A DNA stretch of 64,000 bases, taken from Gerris lacustris. Its lineage: Eukaryota; Arthropoda; Insecta; Hemiptera; Gerridae. Shown here in pieces: positions 35,346-48,335 of this stretch (the first letter of the stretch is position 1; each line of letters opens with the position of its first letter). The stretch spans positions 71,955,131 through 72,019,130 of the forward strand of contig OX578279.1 in NCBI GenBank assembly GCA_951217055.1, given 5' to 3'. The translations under genes were made by a program, and so were the position numbers. The notes below the pieces were generated by a model, which was not told the origin of the DNA, made no database searches, and was given only the letters and a program-made list of their open reading frames with translations.

Positions 35346-37796
35346 AATGTCCCCAGGTTCGCTTCGCGGTGCTAGAGGATTGTCTACCAGCCCAGCCATC
35401 ACTGTAATATATTTGCGTAGAAAATGATAAAATCTGGAGTATAATATGAGCATTATTTTAATTGAAGGCGGTTGGTTTATTTTTCAACATAACTAATTTT
35501 TTTTTTAAATTAAATAATAAATAATAATGTTAAATATGTAGAGTATTCAGTTTATATAATTATCATATTTATAAACATTATATTAATAATTATTAATTTC
35601 GTAAAAAATGAATTAGTTATTTAAGATGAGTCTTTATGTTGGTTCATAATAATTAAAGAGGACTAGATAGAAAAGACGATGCAATTTACAAATTATTGTT
35701 CCACGTAATATGCAATCTTTTAACATATTATCGTGTTAAACAAAATGTACAAACAAAAGGTAGTGTAAAGGTAAGGGGGGTTAAAAGAGTGCGTGTTTAA
35801 AGATGCAGAGGAGCAAATGCAGTGGTAGAAGTAGACTCTATAGTGTCACTAGTATGTATATAGTAGAGCGGACCCGATGACCCCCGAGTGGGATACGACT
35901 GAGAAGCGCGGTAGGGGCAAGTCAGGCAGAGAGTTGATTGCACACCTCCTAAAATCTCCTAACTCCCTATTACACGTATTAACTCCTATATGGATGTTAT
36001 GGAGTGGACGAAGCTGCAGTGTAGCCAGTGAATCCGATGTTTTTTAATAAAAGATCTACTAATCATTGAACTTATTTAACAGAATTGACAAATATAAACA
36101 AATTATTTTATTATTAAAACGTTGATTTATTAAATATTACTTATTGAACAATAATATATAATGTTATAAGATGGAGATAATAGTATAAACTGTTATTGCC
36201 AACATTATAACAATCAAAATGTTGCTTCCTAGCCAGCAAAATTTATTTCGCTGCATATGCAGCAAACTGTTTCCTCATTTTACCGCCTAGGCAGTAAAAT
36301 CACATTTCTCTGCTCGAAATCAGTTCAATCAGTTCAATAATGTCTTATTTTGCTGCCGCAAGTAGATATAACATTTTTGTCGATAATTTGACCGAATAAA
36401 GTCAAAGAAAGCTGATAAAAAAATGTTACACGAAACCGTTAACTAACCTACACTATGTACACTAATAAAATATATAAATATTAAACAACATGTTATTCTA
36501 TTTACTTTGCCCCCACTCTTTATTATTTATTAACTTACTAACGACCAATTCGTAATGCTGGAATACACTCATTATAATAAGTTAATATTTATTTGCGTAA
36601 ATCTTAGAAAAGCTCTTACCAAATTCTTTTTTTTCCATTTTCTGTATAGCATTTTTCTTCCAATTATTGTATTTAATTGGGTATCTAGTTAGAGCTTACC
36701 TTATTGAATTACAACATTTTATTCACAGAATATTTTCTAAAGAAAATATCAATAAATATAAATATGTATAAATAAGTATTATGTTCTATTAACACTATTC
36801 TCTATAATACTACATTATTATTCTTTTTTAAGACCAATCTTTCTTTTTTCTTCTTCTTCCTCGTTTTCTTTGAATTGAGGCTGAGAATTAAGGATATTTC
36901 TTCCTCTTTTTCTTTGAAATGAGGCTGAGAATTAAGGATTTTTCTTATATATTTTATTCAAGTAGAAAATAAAGGAGAAAAGTTTGAAATAGAAAAGGTA
37001 TATTTCCTTTTCATTTCTCTTTTTCCTGAATTTTAATAAAATATTGAAAGATATTCATTATTCCAAACTTTCTCGTACAGAGGGTGAGTAAAAAACCTCT
37101 GGCATCCTAATTCTTACTGAATTAAAATATTATAATAATATTAAAAGATTGAATATCTTATAGGTATAAAGAAAAAAAAATTACATCATAATACAAAAAA
37201 ATAAAACTATCTTTCAATTTTTAAGTTTTTGGTATCTAGTTATCTTCGGAAAACTATCTTTACACGAGAATGAATTTTCTACTTTTTTTTTTTTGTTTCT
37301 TTTATTTTAATAGGAATTTTTTAAAAATTCTATATATAATCAGAACATATGTATTCTAAAGGTTTCATTGTTAAAAATAATTGAGATTATAACACAACTA
37401 TCTCTGATTATTTTATAAATAAATTCTGAGAGGAAATTATAAATACTAAATTAATAAATACCTAAAATTAATAAAAAATATATATTGTCCATAAAAAATA
37501 TATTGTGTGGTAAAATATAAACGTATTAAGCCTAAAGGCGTCGATTTATTTTCGGACTAATATTTCAGCATGCTAGAAGGGTTAAAAGGTCTTCAAGCCG
37601 ATTACTTTCGACTAAATACTACTCTAACTTGAATGGGATAAATTAAGGTTAAACCTGAATCAGATACCCAATTTGTTCAAAGAAACGACTTTCCAGGAAA
37701 AGGCAACACACCAAATTAACACTAAGAGGTTTTGCGTTTGTAAAAGAGGATCCCAGTAAAGAGGTACTATATCGTTTTCAGGTGTACTGTAATAAT
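35346..37796. other. AT-rich spacer
   Basis: No gene recognised. There is a direct duplication of about 45 bp around ttgaggctgagaattaagga (about 36865-36950) and a degraded family O head at 37216-37255. A less AT-rich patch at 35795-36030 has no recognised content. Confidence 0.45.
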
Positions 37797-38100
37797 ATCA
37801 GGTTGGAACGGGTTTAAGGAAATTTAACAGTTGGGGAACCTTCCTTGTTGACATGTGTGACGATTGACATAACTGCGCATGTCATACAATCCAGTTCTTG
37901 ATATTATCAGAGGATTGTTTGGACGGTACAGTAAACGGTTTGCAAACGATCCCTGCGATGGTTAGAACAGTTTGGAGGACGGTACGAAACACTGTCACAA
38001 GTCGGGTTGGAACGGGTTAAAACTATTGCGCATGCCCTTGACGATCCCGCGGACGGTACACTTCTCGGTTTGAGCAAACCTACAGACGTTATTAAGTGTA
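37797..38100. repeat. Degenerate inverted/duplicated element
   Basis: Contains caggttggaacgggtt twice (37800 and 38006) and repeated ggacggtac motifs (37920-38055). It ends tttgagcaaacctacag. Resembles a small DNA element with internal duplication; boundaries uncertain. Confidence 0.4.
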
Positions 38101-38104
38101 CATT

Positions 38105-38385
38105 TGAAGGTGTGTGGGAAAAAAACCAATAGAGGCCAACAATTGGCTAATTATAACCTACCATCTAAATTTGATTCAAATTAGACGTTTAGTTTTCAAG
38201 ATATGTTGGTTCGCAAATTTGAGTGACAGAGAGACAGACAGACACTATGTTGGACATAGTGACTGGACATGTTCTCTTGATGTCTGAAACGGACCTTTTC
38301 TATTTCTGTCTTGAAATTTGGAACACACAAATTTTTCGTTCTTCCGTATAATAGCCTCCGTTACCTTGGGTTTGCTAGGAAGCTA
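38105..38385 (-). repeat. Family B repeat, partial
   Basis: Aligns with 48430-48720 reversed, including acagagagacagacagacac and gatgtctgaaacggacc. Confidence 0.7.
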
Positions 38386-39806
38386 AAAACCAACTGTTGA
38401 TGTAGCGTGTATCTGGGGCATCATGTATATAGAAATGAAAAAACTGGCACATATAATTAAAGTCATTTCTGTAGATTGATCAAACATTCACCAATTATAG
38501 ATACTTCTTCATTTCATAAGTTTTCTCTTAATACATTTTCCATCTTCAGTCCTCTATTTTGAGACCAGTGGCGCACCCAGGGGGGCACGTGTCCCCCCCC
38601 CCCCCAAAGCCAGACCTAAAATTTGAGTATGCAATTCCGCAGCACGTGTTAAAGTAATAGTGTTGTGATAGTCAAAAAAATAAATAAATAAGTAATTATA
38701 TACCTACCTAGTTTAGCCCGACAATTTTTTGGCGTTTAAAGAGACGTGCCCCCCCCCCTCCACCAAAGCCATAGACTTAAAATTTAAGTATGCAAATAAG
38801 TAAGTATTTTAAATAAGTCAGTATCACTTAATAAATAAGTAATAATCTACCTAGTTTTGCCCGACATATTTTTTTTTGGTGTTTAAAAAGAAGATGAAGA
38901 AAAAGAATAGAAGTAAGTTAAGTTATCAACCCGTTTAGGTTAAGGATCTATAAAATAGGGATGGAGCTCCTGGGTAAAAAAGTTTCGTCTATTGAACTTG
39001 AAAAAATCTGCATAAAATTACGGCTGCGCATGGTCAGAACTTTTTAGTGGGACGAATTTCTTTCCGACTATTATCCATTGTTTATTTTGAATGAAGGGTT
39101 ACAATATAACTTTTTTAAATCAAGTTTTTAATTACATTTTTCTTGTTTTAAGGGTATTTATTTTAATCTAAAGTTTCACTTTAATATATTAATTAAATTT
39201 AATTAAAATAGTTAGTAGCAGTCATTAGAATAGTTTTTAATTATGGAATAATTAATATTAATCAATTTGGAAACGGGTTCAATTGTAGAAGAAGATTTTA
39301 AAAATTGCAGATACCCAACCTTTCGCAAGGAAGACTATTTTTTGTACTTATTGACTGGACTATTATATACCTACTATCAGCTAATTTCTGTTAAACTCAA
39401 AACATTTGGCGTACGTATTTTTTATTATTTTTTTTTTTTGTTCATTCACATAACTAAAATATTTTTAAAATGTACCAATTTATTATTCTGTCTACTAAAT
39501 AAATCATTAATCTATTATATAATGTACAACTTTTAATAATAAAATATTATTAGTATGTATATAATTTTTATTAAATAAAATAACCCGGTCTTCCTGTCCC
39601 GTTCATAAAAAAACTTAAATTTATTTCTATATAATAAAAAATAACATTTTAGATGCTCTTAGAATAGGCTAAAAAGACCAGGGCCGGATATAGCTACCGC
39701 CAGCCCCCGCGGTGCGGGGGGGGGGGGGGGGGGGCACGGTCCTGGGGGGCCCATTCAGAGATGTTGAAAAATGTTTTTACAAAAAAGGCAAGATGGATAT
39801 TGTAAT

Positions 39807-40074
39807 CAGTGGCGTAGCTGTAGGCCCGAATTGCGGGCACGTCCCCGGTGCCATGGGGCCAACAAAGAAAAAAAAAACAGGAAACTACTATCTTTGTACC
39901 GCAATGTCGATGGGGGGCCCTTTAGAGTATAATTAATCTGAACTGGAATTATATAATTAAATCTAAACTGGAATTATACTCAACCTTTGTCATGGGGCCC
40001 CATTCAGTGCTGAACGCAAATGTTTCAATTATCTTTTTTTTGGCGAGGGGCCCACTGCCCTAGGTACGCCACTG
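39807..40074. mobile_element. Nested small hAT-type element
   Basis: 268 bp with ends CAGTGGCGTAGCTGTAGG and CAGTGGCGTACCTAGGGC (inverted). The flanking 8-mers ATTGTAAT (39799-39806) and ATTGAGAT (40075-40082) agree at 6 of 8 positions, consistent with an aged target duplication. Non-coding. Confidence 0.7.
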
Positions 40075-40511
40075 ATTGAGATAAACTTAAAATATTTTTC
40101 TAACGTGCCATGAGTACGGAAGTTTGATTTTTTTGTTTCATTTAGTTACTAAGATTTTTGTGATGTTTACCTTATTCAATATGGTCAATGCTAATTTATA
40201 GGAGAGTAACTGACTGACAAATTATATTAACTGATATTAATACATGTTACATTTTTTACTTTTAATGCAATTTTTAAGCTTGCCAGCTACAAAACAACTT
40301 AATTATTTGTTTTTTAGCCCACCTTAGTTAAACTTCAAAATTCGTCCCCGTGCCAAACCTCTTTCCCTGTAAAGACAAACTTGCCCTCAGAAATCCTTAA
40401 AACTCATCTTTTTGTACTTAAATTATAAAAAAATTCTCCCCGGACCCCCAGCCGTTGTTTGTTCAAAGGGGTCCAAATGCTAACTTGCCCTGGGGGGCCC
40501 CAGAGGGGCCC

Positions 40512-40543
40512 CTCAGAGGATTTACGGGCGTAAATCCTCTGAG
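40512..40543. repeat. Perfect 14-bp hairpin
   Basis: CTCAGAGGATTTAC-GGGC-GTAAATCCTCTGAG, followed directly by CGGCCCTG, which resembles the end of another CAGGGCCG element. May be the subterminal hairpin of an element end. Confidence 0.8.
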
Positions 40544-40859
40544 CGGCCCTGATATATAATACATGTATCTGGTCAATACATAATAACTAAATCAGCTCAG
40601 TTTTTATTTTACCTAAACGATAAAATAGGTATCTTCGAAAAGGACTCACGAAAAAAATTTAAGACCCCATTTTCGGATAAGCTTGAAACTTTTTTATTTG
40701 AAATATTGCAAAAGTTAATATGGAAGGGAAGTAGTTATAGGACACCCGGTATAATAATTGTTGTTGTTGTGAGGAGGTAAATTGCATTTTTATTTATTTG
40801 AGAGATATTCGCAGTATATTACTCTTTATTTCCGTACTATATGCTTATTATTCTTCTTT

Positions 40860-41835
40860 TTCGTTTTTGGCTATATTTCACCTCCTTTGAGGCATCTTCA
40901 GGCCTAAAAGATTTTTAAAATTTTATTTTTTAAATCTACATTAACTTTTAACCTTAAATAACATGTTGACACGACTTTTAAACAAAACGTAACACTTTAA
41001 AAAAAAAAAAATACGTGTGGTGTCGCAGGACACCCGTTAGGAACGAAGGTCCTTACGCTTTTCATTAAATATACAAATTATAAATTCACACTACTAAGTA
41101 TTCGATGCTAACTACTTATACATGGCGGAGTTAGAAAAGAGACAAAATTAAAAGTAATTAACTGTTTGTACCTAGTGGAGTTAAGACAAAATTAAGAGAC
41201 AAACATTGTTTATATCATTGAAGCGAGTGCCTTATAATAAATACTTATGTATTGAATATTGAGAAAAAAAATAATCATAATGAGTTGATATTAGTTATAA
41301 AGGTTGTAGTAGGTGGGAACCAGGACTGTTTTCCCCCTAATTTAAAATATTATCTCTTCCCTATACTCAAAAACGTCTGCTTGTATCAGGTTGAAATTTA
41401 CATGCCTGTTTCAATTTTACTTTACTTTACTTTGTGTATGACGTTTTATAAAAATCGTTACGTTAGAACGTAAGATATCGGTTAAAACGTAGTTTTCTCT
41501 ATTTTAAACGTTTAGGTCCGCTTTTAATAAATTAAGCGATCATTAACCCTTCATAGCAGTATCGGTGTTGATTTAACTAAAAAAAATTTAATTTAATAAA
41601 GTTGTATGTCTCATTGAATAGAATAAGTTATAATTGTTTCCCGTCCAAACATTTCTATTTTACATTTGAACGTTTTCGCGAGCGTTGCTAAAATAAACAT
41701 GTCTTCCACGTCGGTCAACTTTGGCTCAAGTTATCATCATGGGTCGATTTCAGTTTTGTTTTTTTCGGATTCACTCCCGGGCTCCAGGCGCTGTAACGTG
41801 CCATAAGGAACTTAGTTCCAATAAATATGAAAAAT
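40860..41835 (-). repeat. Composite repeat G/H, copy 2
   Basis: Reverse complement of parts of 16930-18360: the stem-loop motif (40869-40904), the gtgtcgcaggacacccg segment (about 41020) and the G segment through ggattcactcccggg (about 41768). It lies inside the nested hAT region. A forward stem-loop motif at 42070-42104 makes inverted termini about 1.2 kb apart. Confidence 0.7.
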
Positions 41836-42069
41836 TAACATATAACAGTATAGACTAACCTTTAACAAAATTTCCTAACACATAAGTTAATTTATTTTCT
41901 TTCCTTGCAGGAGAATTGTCATTTTTCATGAAAGAAAATAACTAAAAAAATAAATCAAGTAATGTTTTAGGGGAAGTTGTTAAAAGTTATGTCAACATGT
42001 TATATAAATATAAAGATTATGTAAGTTAATCTAGATATAAAAAAAATAAAAATTTAAAAACTTCTTTTA

Positions 42070-42104
42070 GGCCTGAAGATGCCTCAAAGGAGGTGAAATA
42101 TAGC
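42070..42104 (+). other. Stem-loop motif GGC-CTGAAGAT-stem-GCC
   Basis: GGC CTGAAGAT, stem GCCTC-AAAG-GAGGT, GAAATATA GCC. Same architecture as 18323-18358, with compensating stem differences. Confidence 0.6.
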
Positions 42105-42941
42105 CAAAAATAGGTTGATTTTGGAATTATTAATACCCTGAAGACCTAATTATATAGGAATAAGCATTTTTTTGAGGCAATTACCTCTTTCTTATTTCGT
42201 CGAGGTAGTTCAAAAGTCAAAAGCGAATTTGAGATGAATAATGAATGCGGTGCGTGTAAAATTAGGTTGTGGTGTGTAGTTTTCTAACTTTCTTAGGCCA
42301 TCACGAGGCTCACCAATAGTGTAGGACTCCCATTCTACGGTGCACTAACCAGTAAACTCCCTCCCCCCTCCCCTTCCGAATAGGACCTGGCCTGGGTAGG
42401 TTGGGGGCCCATTGGAGTTTTTCGCGGGGGGGCCCGAAAATTGAAAATCCGGCCCTGAAAAAGACGTTTTCAAGTAAAGTAAACTATAAAACATTTTTTT
42501 CCTCCCCCGGACCCCCCTAAAAGAGAGCCAGCCCCCCTTCAAAATTGGCTGGATCCACCCTTGATATGAAGTAATTTAAGAACAAAGAAAACCAGACTGC
42601 TTAATTGTCTGCGATTATGCTAAGCCCACATTACATCCCTCCCCCCCCCCCCCCCTTTTTTTTTTAATCTGTGCCCCTCCCAAAAATAAATCCTGGGTGT
42701 GCCACTGTTTGAGACACAGCTAACACAGGTCGATTTTGCGAATCTTGGGCATAATATGTATCTGTCATAGATTAACTGGGCTTCGATGTATCGTATCAGG
42801 TTTTTCGAGAGAGTATGAATTGAAAAAGTATCCATAAATATTGCAATTTGTATCAATATAAAGGAAACACTTTAATTACATATGCATTATATTTGTCAGT
42901 TTTTCCATTTCTACACGTTATGCCCCAGATACGCAACATCA

Positions 42942-43377
42942 CCCCAACTTTATGCAAAGAGGAAAAAATATTCCTTACTTATATTTCAATTCATAGAATT
43001 GTTATAAAAACAATATAAAAGCAAAGTTTTAAACAGAAATTATACAGGCTCCAAGCACTACACTTACATAAACGAGTGTGTGTGTTAAATATTTGTCATA
43101 ATTTAATTTAACTATTTACTTAGAGAGTATAAACTGATTTTTTAAATTAATTTATTAATTTTAAATAATGATGAAAATTAAGTATATTTTTTGTTAAAAG
43201 TGTTAAAATCTTTCTTTCATCAATTATAAAAGTAATAAGTATTAAAAATGCAATACTATACCAATTAAAATATATAATTTACTGACACTAAGTATTTATA
43301 TTTTTCTTGTTTTGTTCTTACTTAATTTTCTTTATTTCTCTTAATAGGTATATAATTAATTCTCTTACATAATACGA
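42942..43377. other. No recognisable feature
   Basis: Very AT-rich spacer. Confidence 0.45.
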
Positions 43378-43590
43378 GGCGTTAAGCTCGTAGCAACGGA
43401 CTTAATTTTATATTTAGAATAGAAAGTAAAAGTAAGTTAATGAAGATATCTATTTAGATAAGTTATTATATCTGTTGAAGACAAACAAATCAAAACAAAC
43501 ATTTATTTTGGAATAAATGTGGTTGCCTTAGCTTAGCAGTAACAAAATATTTCGAGGTGAGTCACCGTCTACTCGATTATATAAATGATG
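43378..43590 (+). repeat. Family M repeat, copy 3
   Basis: Close to copy 1 through acaaatcaaaacaaacattt, tggttgccttagcttag and the end ctcgattatataaatgatga. Confidence 0.8.
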
Positions 43591-43633
43591 ATAAGGTATT
43601 CAATAATTAAATATTCTAATCAAATTTTTAATT

Positions 43634-44206
<573 letters not shown>

Positions 44207-44246
44207 AGCCTATTGCAGTGTGCAAAAACACGGTAGTACATTGCTG

Positions 44247-44352
<106 letters not shown>

Positions 44353-44759
44353 CATACATATATACACTGTATGTGTGGGTGTGCAATTAATTACTTTTTT
44401 AACAGCTACCAGGAAATGGCAAATGATAAAGTGGTTACAGGTATAATAAGTAAATTAGTTGCTGGAAACACCTGTATAAATAATTAAAGTCTGAAAATAA
44501 TGATTATGAATGATTATGAGGTTTGACACGTGATACAAGTCGATTCCAAGTAAAATGCAATATAATAGCGCAATTATATTTTTATTTCATCTTTTACAGT
44601 TTAAATTATTTTATTTGAGGAAATCAAGGTATTCGTAATTGCAAAATAACAATCGTGATTTCCCATATCGTAGAATTCAACAAATCATGCAAAATCAATC
44701 TTTTTTTTTAGCGAATTTTCGAAGAAAATTAAGCTATTGCAATGGCTTCAAAATTTTAG

Positions 44760-45150
44760 TTATGTGAATTTTTAAACTTTATGGTTTAGACCATTCTTAA
44801 CCGATTCCTGAAATTTTACACGTTTTTATGTATGTATGTATCACTCCAGACAATATCTCACCCTAGGATGCACTTACAAAATCCAAACAAATTTTAAAAT
44901 GTCAATAATATCAAAAGAAAGGATGAGTTCGTTGGCCAGAATTTTTGGAGTCCATTTAGGGATCAAATTTTGACAATTTAAGGTAAAAAATAGCGTAAAA
45001 AAGTTTATTTTTCCATTTTACCCCCCTCTTATATGAAAATATGAGAAAAATGTTCATAGCAACAATTACTGTACTCTTAAAGAGCTTTCCAACGACATGT
45101 CTGTTGAAGGGTATATACTATTTTGACTTTTGTACTCCGTACCCCTGTGC
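44760..45150 (+). repeat. Family P repeat, copy 2
   Basis: The right part matches 34500-34640. The left part has the (ATGT)n and degenerate phrases common to insect dispersed repeats. No gene in 44348-45532. Confidence 0.6.
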
Positions 45151-45540
45151 ACCATTTTTTTTTTTTTTTTTGTTTTTACCCATCCAAATGTTAAACCAAA
45201 ATTTATCTATAATATCATAAGTCATGGTGCATGACTGGTCTTTTTTAATTTCACGACATTATATTTTTGTTTTGCTTTCTGGTGGTTTGATTTCAAAGTC
45301 CGGTGACCCTTATATATATTTTCTTATATACTTAGAATATATATATTGTATACTTAGGATATAAGGAGGTATTGAGATGGCGTGAAAATTCCATTTTCAG
45401 ATTCTGACGGATTGTTTGAGGTGGTTAGAGATATATACATATCAAATAAGTGCTTAGTTGCAAATTTTTGGAGATGCAGGTGAGTATCCTCTGACTCGTG
45501 GCTTTCCTCCTGTCGATGCTCGACGAGACCTGTGAACATG

Positions 45541-45607
45541 GGTACTTCTTTAGATTGTTACTCCCTCTGTTATTTTTATAAGGGGAGTAACAATTTAAAG
45601 AAGTGCC
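45541..45607. mobile_element. Family D minimal element (zero units) with target duplication
   Basis: A 67-bp near-perfect palindrome with ends ggtacttctttagattg and ggcacttctttaaattg. An exact 8-bp duplication TGAACATG flanks it (45533-45540 and 45608-45615). It is the smallest form of family D and shows that the termini alone are sufficient for mobility when a transposase is supplied. Confidence 0.9.
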
Positions 45608-45615
45608 TGAACATG

Positions 45616-46444
45616 CACAGTTATCAATAGGTAGGGCTGTTGCTTCTGCTTCGGCAGCGGTTCACCGTCAGTTAATGTTAATACGGCTTCGAGGTACCCT
45701 GAGTCAAAACGTGTCAAAAAAAGCGTCGACAGGTGGAAAGCCAAGTGTTAGAGAATACGCACCTGTATCTCCAAAAATTTTAAATTAAGCACTTCTTTTA
45801 TATGTAACAATTTAACACAAAAAAGCCCCAAAAAAATTATCCCAAAAAAAAGTGGGTGACACGATTTTAACATAAATTCATCACATGAGGGCAAGGAACA
45901 CTGAAAGGGGAGGACGAATTGAGGATGTATTGGTTTTGTTGTTGTATCAATTCATCTTTTGTACCATGCGGCTGAAATAACAATAACAATTTTTTAAACG
46001 GTTTTATGATAAAAAGCTAACAAACTATTTTTGTAATTGTCACTATTCTTGACAACAATATTACATACATAATTTGTTTCTTCTATAAATGACCTAAACA
46101 TAATTTATTAATTTTCTTCCAAGCAAACCAGAAAGTTATGAAAATGTTGCGATGATTCAGAACGTTTCGTTTGCTGTCTCAAATTAAAAAATTCCTCAAC
46201 AAAAAAAGGCATTTATAAAAATAAAGGAGCATTTTAATTAGTTTGGGCTCTATCAGTCGGTCTTTACTTTTACATTTATGAGAACACCCGTGTCTGAATA
46301 TATTCAATTCATTTCAGCTATACAATAGCGAAAGTGAAAACAGAGAAATAATTTAGGACAAATTGGTCATAGACAACTCAGACTAACTTTCTCATAAAAT
46401 CTCGGTCCCTGATCCTAGAAAACATGAATATGTATATTGTTATA
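45616..46444. other. No confident gene
   Basis: 45620-45785 is GC-richer with a 61-codon frame of no recognised family. The D element above lies at its edge. The rest is AT-rich. Confidence 0.4.
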
Positions 46445-47455
46445 TATGCAGACCGATATGCATGTCGATCCGCTAGCTGTGAAACCACCTTTAGGAACTC
46501 AACTACAGAACCTTCTATAAGTGAAGTGGGAGTCCCACCCGGCACTACCATCTACCCCAATCATCATTTTATACAATAAATGCATCATGATTAACTATTA
46601 ATTTCCTTAATATTAAATATTTATTGCATTAAGATCGCTTCAATGATAGAACCAAGCGATGCCTAGTTAAAATATTATTGAAGCGAGCGTAAGTGAGCTT
46701 CTTACATTCAACAAACTATGCATCTTGTCTGTCTGTCTGTGTGTCTGTCTGTCTGTCAGTAACGTTTACGTGTCCGACGATAACAAGAGTAAAAGTTGAC
46801 CGATTTAGTTGAAATTTGGTATACATGTTCCTCTTACTAATACTCAGGCTAAGTTCGTTGGACAGCGTGATCCGTCCAAGAGTTCGCTCGCAACGCTAGC
46901 GTAAACGAGAGGTTCAAAAATTAAATTGGAATTTTAGGACGGGAAAATATACTATTATCATCTATTCGATGAGAAAAACATTTTTTTCAAATAACATATT
47001 TTAGTAAAACCAACAACGACACTACTATAAATTAATAAAGATCGCTAATACTATTAAAGCGGACTTAAACGTTTAAAATAGAAAAAACAACCTTTTTACC
47101 GATATCTTACGTTATAACGTAACGATTTTAATCAAACTTTATGTACATCGTCTAAAGTACAATTGAAACAAGTATGTAAAATTTCAACTTGATACAAGCA
47201 GTAGTATTTGAGTAATGAAGTGTGTCATTTATAATAATAGTTTAAAAGCTATGGTTAAGATTCTTATAGTCGTATTGTGTGTAGGTTTGTTTAGGAAGGT
47301 GAGCTTTGTACCGAGTACCCCCACTCTACTCCACACTACCCTCTTCCACTTATCTTCAACTATGACATTCATCATGATTAACAAATTGCAATAATCAGTA
47401 TTTTATTGTAATACGCTCGCTTCAATGATAGAGCCACGCGATGCCTAGTTTAAAA
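46445..47455 (+). repeat. Family G repeat, one and a fraction copies
   Basis: 46629-46674 (cgcttcaatgatagaaccaa, gcgatgcctagtt) repeats at 47415-47458, so a partial G copy is followed by a fuller one. The fuller copy begins attgaagcgagcgtaagtga and ends with the inverted cgctcgcttcaatgat. It contains a (TGTC)n stretch (46722-46757) and matches 60385-60940 reversed. Confidence 0.75.
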
Positions 47456-48335
47456 TGTGTTCAACAAAACTTTTTGTTTTCGATTTTCAACAAAATCAGA
47501 TTTATTTTCATCAATATCTCGAAAACTAGATTTTTCCTAGGACAACACGGCTTATATCGTTAGATTCAAATTTAAATAGACTATACATTTTAGAATTTTT
47601 TTAAATCAAAATCATCGGAACCGTTTTCATTTCTCGATTTCACCTTTCGGCATGATTTTTCTGAACATGTATGCCAAATTTCGTCAAAATCGGCCCAGTT
47701 ATTTAGACTCAACGTATCTGCACAGACGACAGATAAATATTTTCTAAAAACCACTTTTTTGGACTCAGAGGACCTCAAAACGTGTAAATCCATCAATATC
47801 TCAAAATCGAATTTTCGCGAAACAATACTATCTCTAATTAGATGAGCTGAACAAATAAATTACATTATACATTTTTCGTAACATTCTAACTATGTAATTT
47901 CAAATTAAAAATATTGTAAAAAAAAAACTTGTGTTATATGATGGTTGGTAGGAATAAGATGATAATTTCATTAATAAAATTCAAAAGCTTTTTTTAAAGC
48001 TAATCATTAAATACAGTAGAGTAATTTAATTATAAGAACCCTTAACATTGTTACAATAGCAAACGTTCGGTTTAACTGTTGTTTCAAACAGACTAAAATT
48101 ACATAAAACTAGGGAGTTGTCAAATAGAATTCTAGGATTTAAGATTGAATTTCAATTTGTTTGGATTTGTCAGATAACGAACCGTTTATTTTCCCTTCGA
48201 TTATAAGAAATAACAACGACAAATTAAATTCTAAAATTCTGTTGGAGATACCTAAAATTCTATTGGCAAATACCTATTGAATTAATTTAAAGAGCAATAA
48301 TAATAAATCAGCCCGGGATTAAAAAAATAGTCTGC
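47456..48335. other. No recognisable gene
   Basis: Degenerate phrases such as atcaatatctcgaaaac and atgccaaatttcgtcaaaat are typical of old dispersed repeats. Nothing coding. Confidence 0.4.

Larger units (their letters stand above)
39679..42457. mobile_element. Nested hAT-type element, 2.8 kb
   Basis: Flanked by an exact 8-bp duplication AAAAAGAC (39671-39678 and 42458-42465). The ends are CAGGGCCGGAT at the left and its inverted copy ATCCGGCCCTG at the right. It lies wholly inside the 38566-42707 element and itself contains further elements. A 19-base G run follows its left end (39716-39734). No transposase frame was recognised. Confidence 0.85.
38566..42707. mobile_element. hAT-type element, 4.1 kb including nested insertions
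   Basis: Flanked by an exact 8-bp duplication TTTGAGAC (38558-38565 and 42708-42715). The ends CAGTGGCGCACCCAGG and CAGTGGCACACCCAGG are inverted repeats with one mismatch. No transposase frame was recognised, and much of the length is due to later insertions. Confidence 0.85.
38398..42941. mobile_element. Outer inverted-repeat element, split by a 4.1-kb insertion
   Basis: The left end (gatgtagcgtgtatctgggg and about 55 further bases) is mirrored at 42870-42940 (ccccagatacgcaacatc). The inverted ends share about 70 bp with small gaps. Removing 38566-42715 leaves an element of about 390 bp, typical for a miniature element. Confidence 0.75.

Noticed and set aside
39679..40551. A CAGGGCCG...CGGCCCTG element ending at 40551
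   Set aside because: No target duplication at 40551, whereas an exact AAAAAGAC duplication pairs the left end with 42457.
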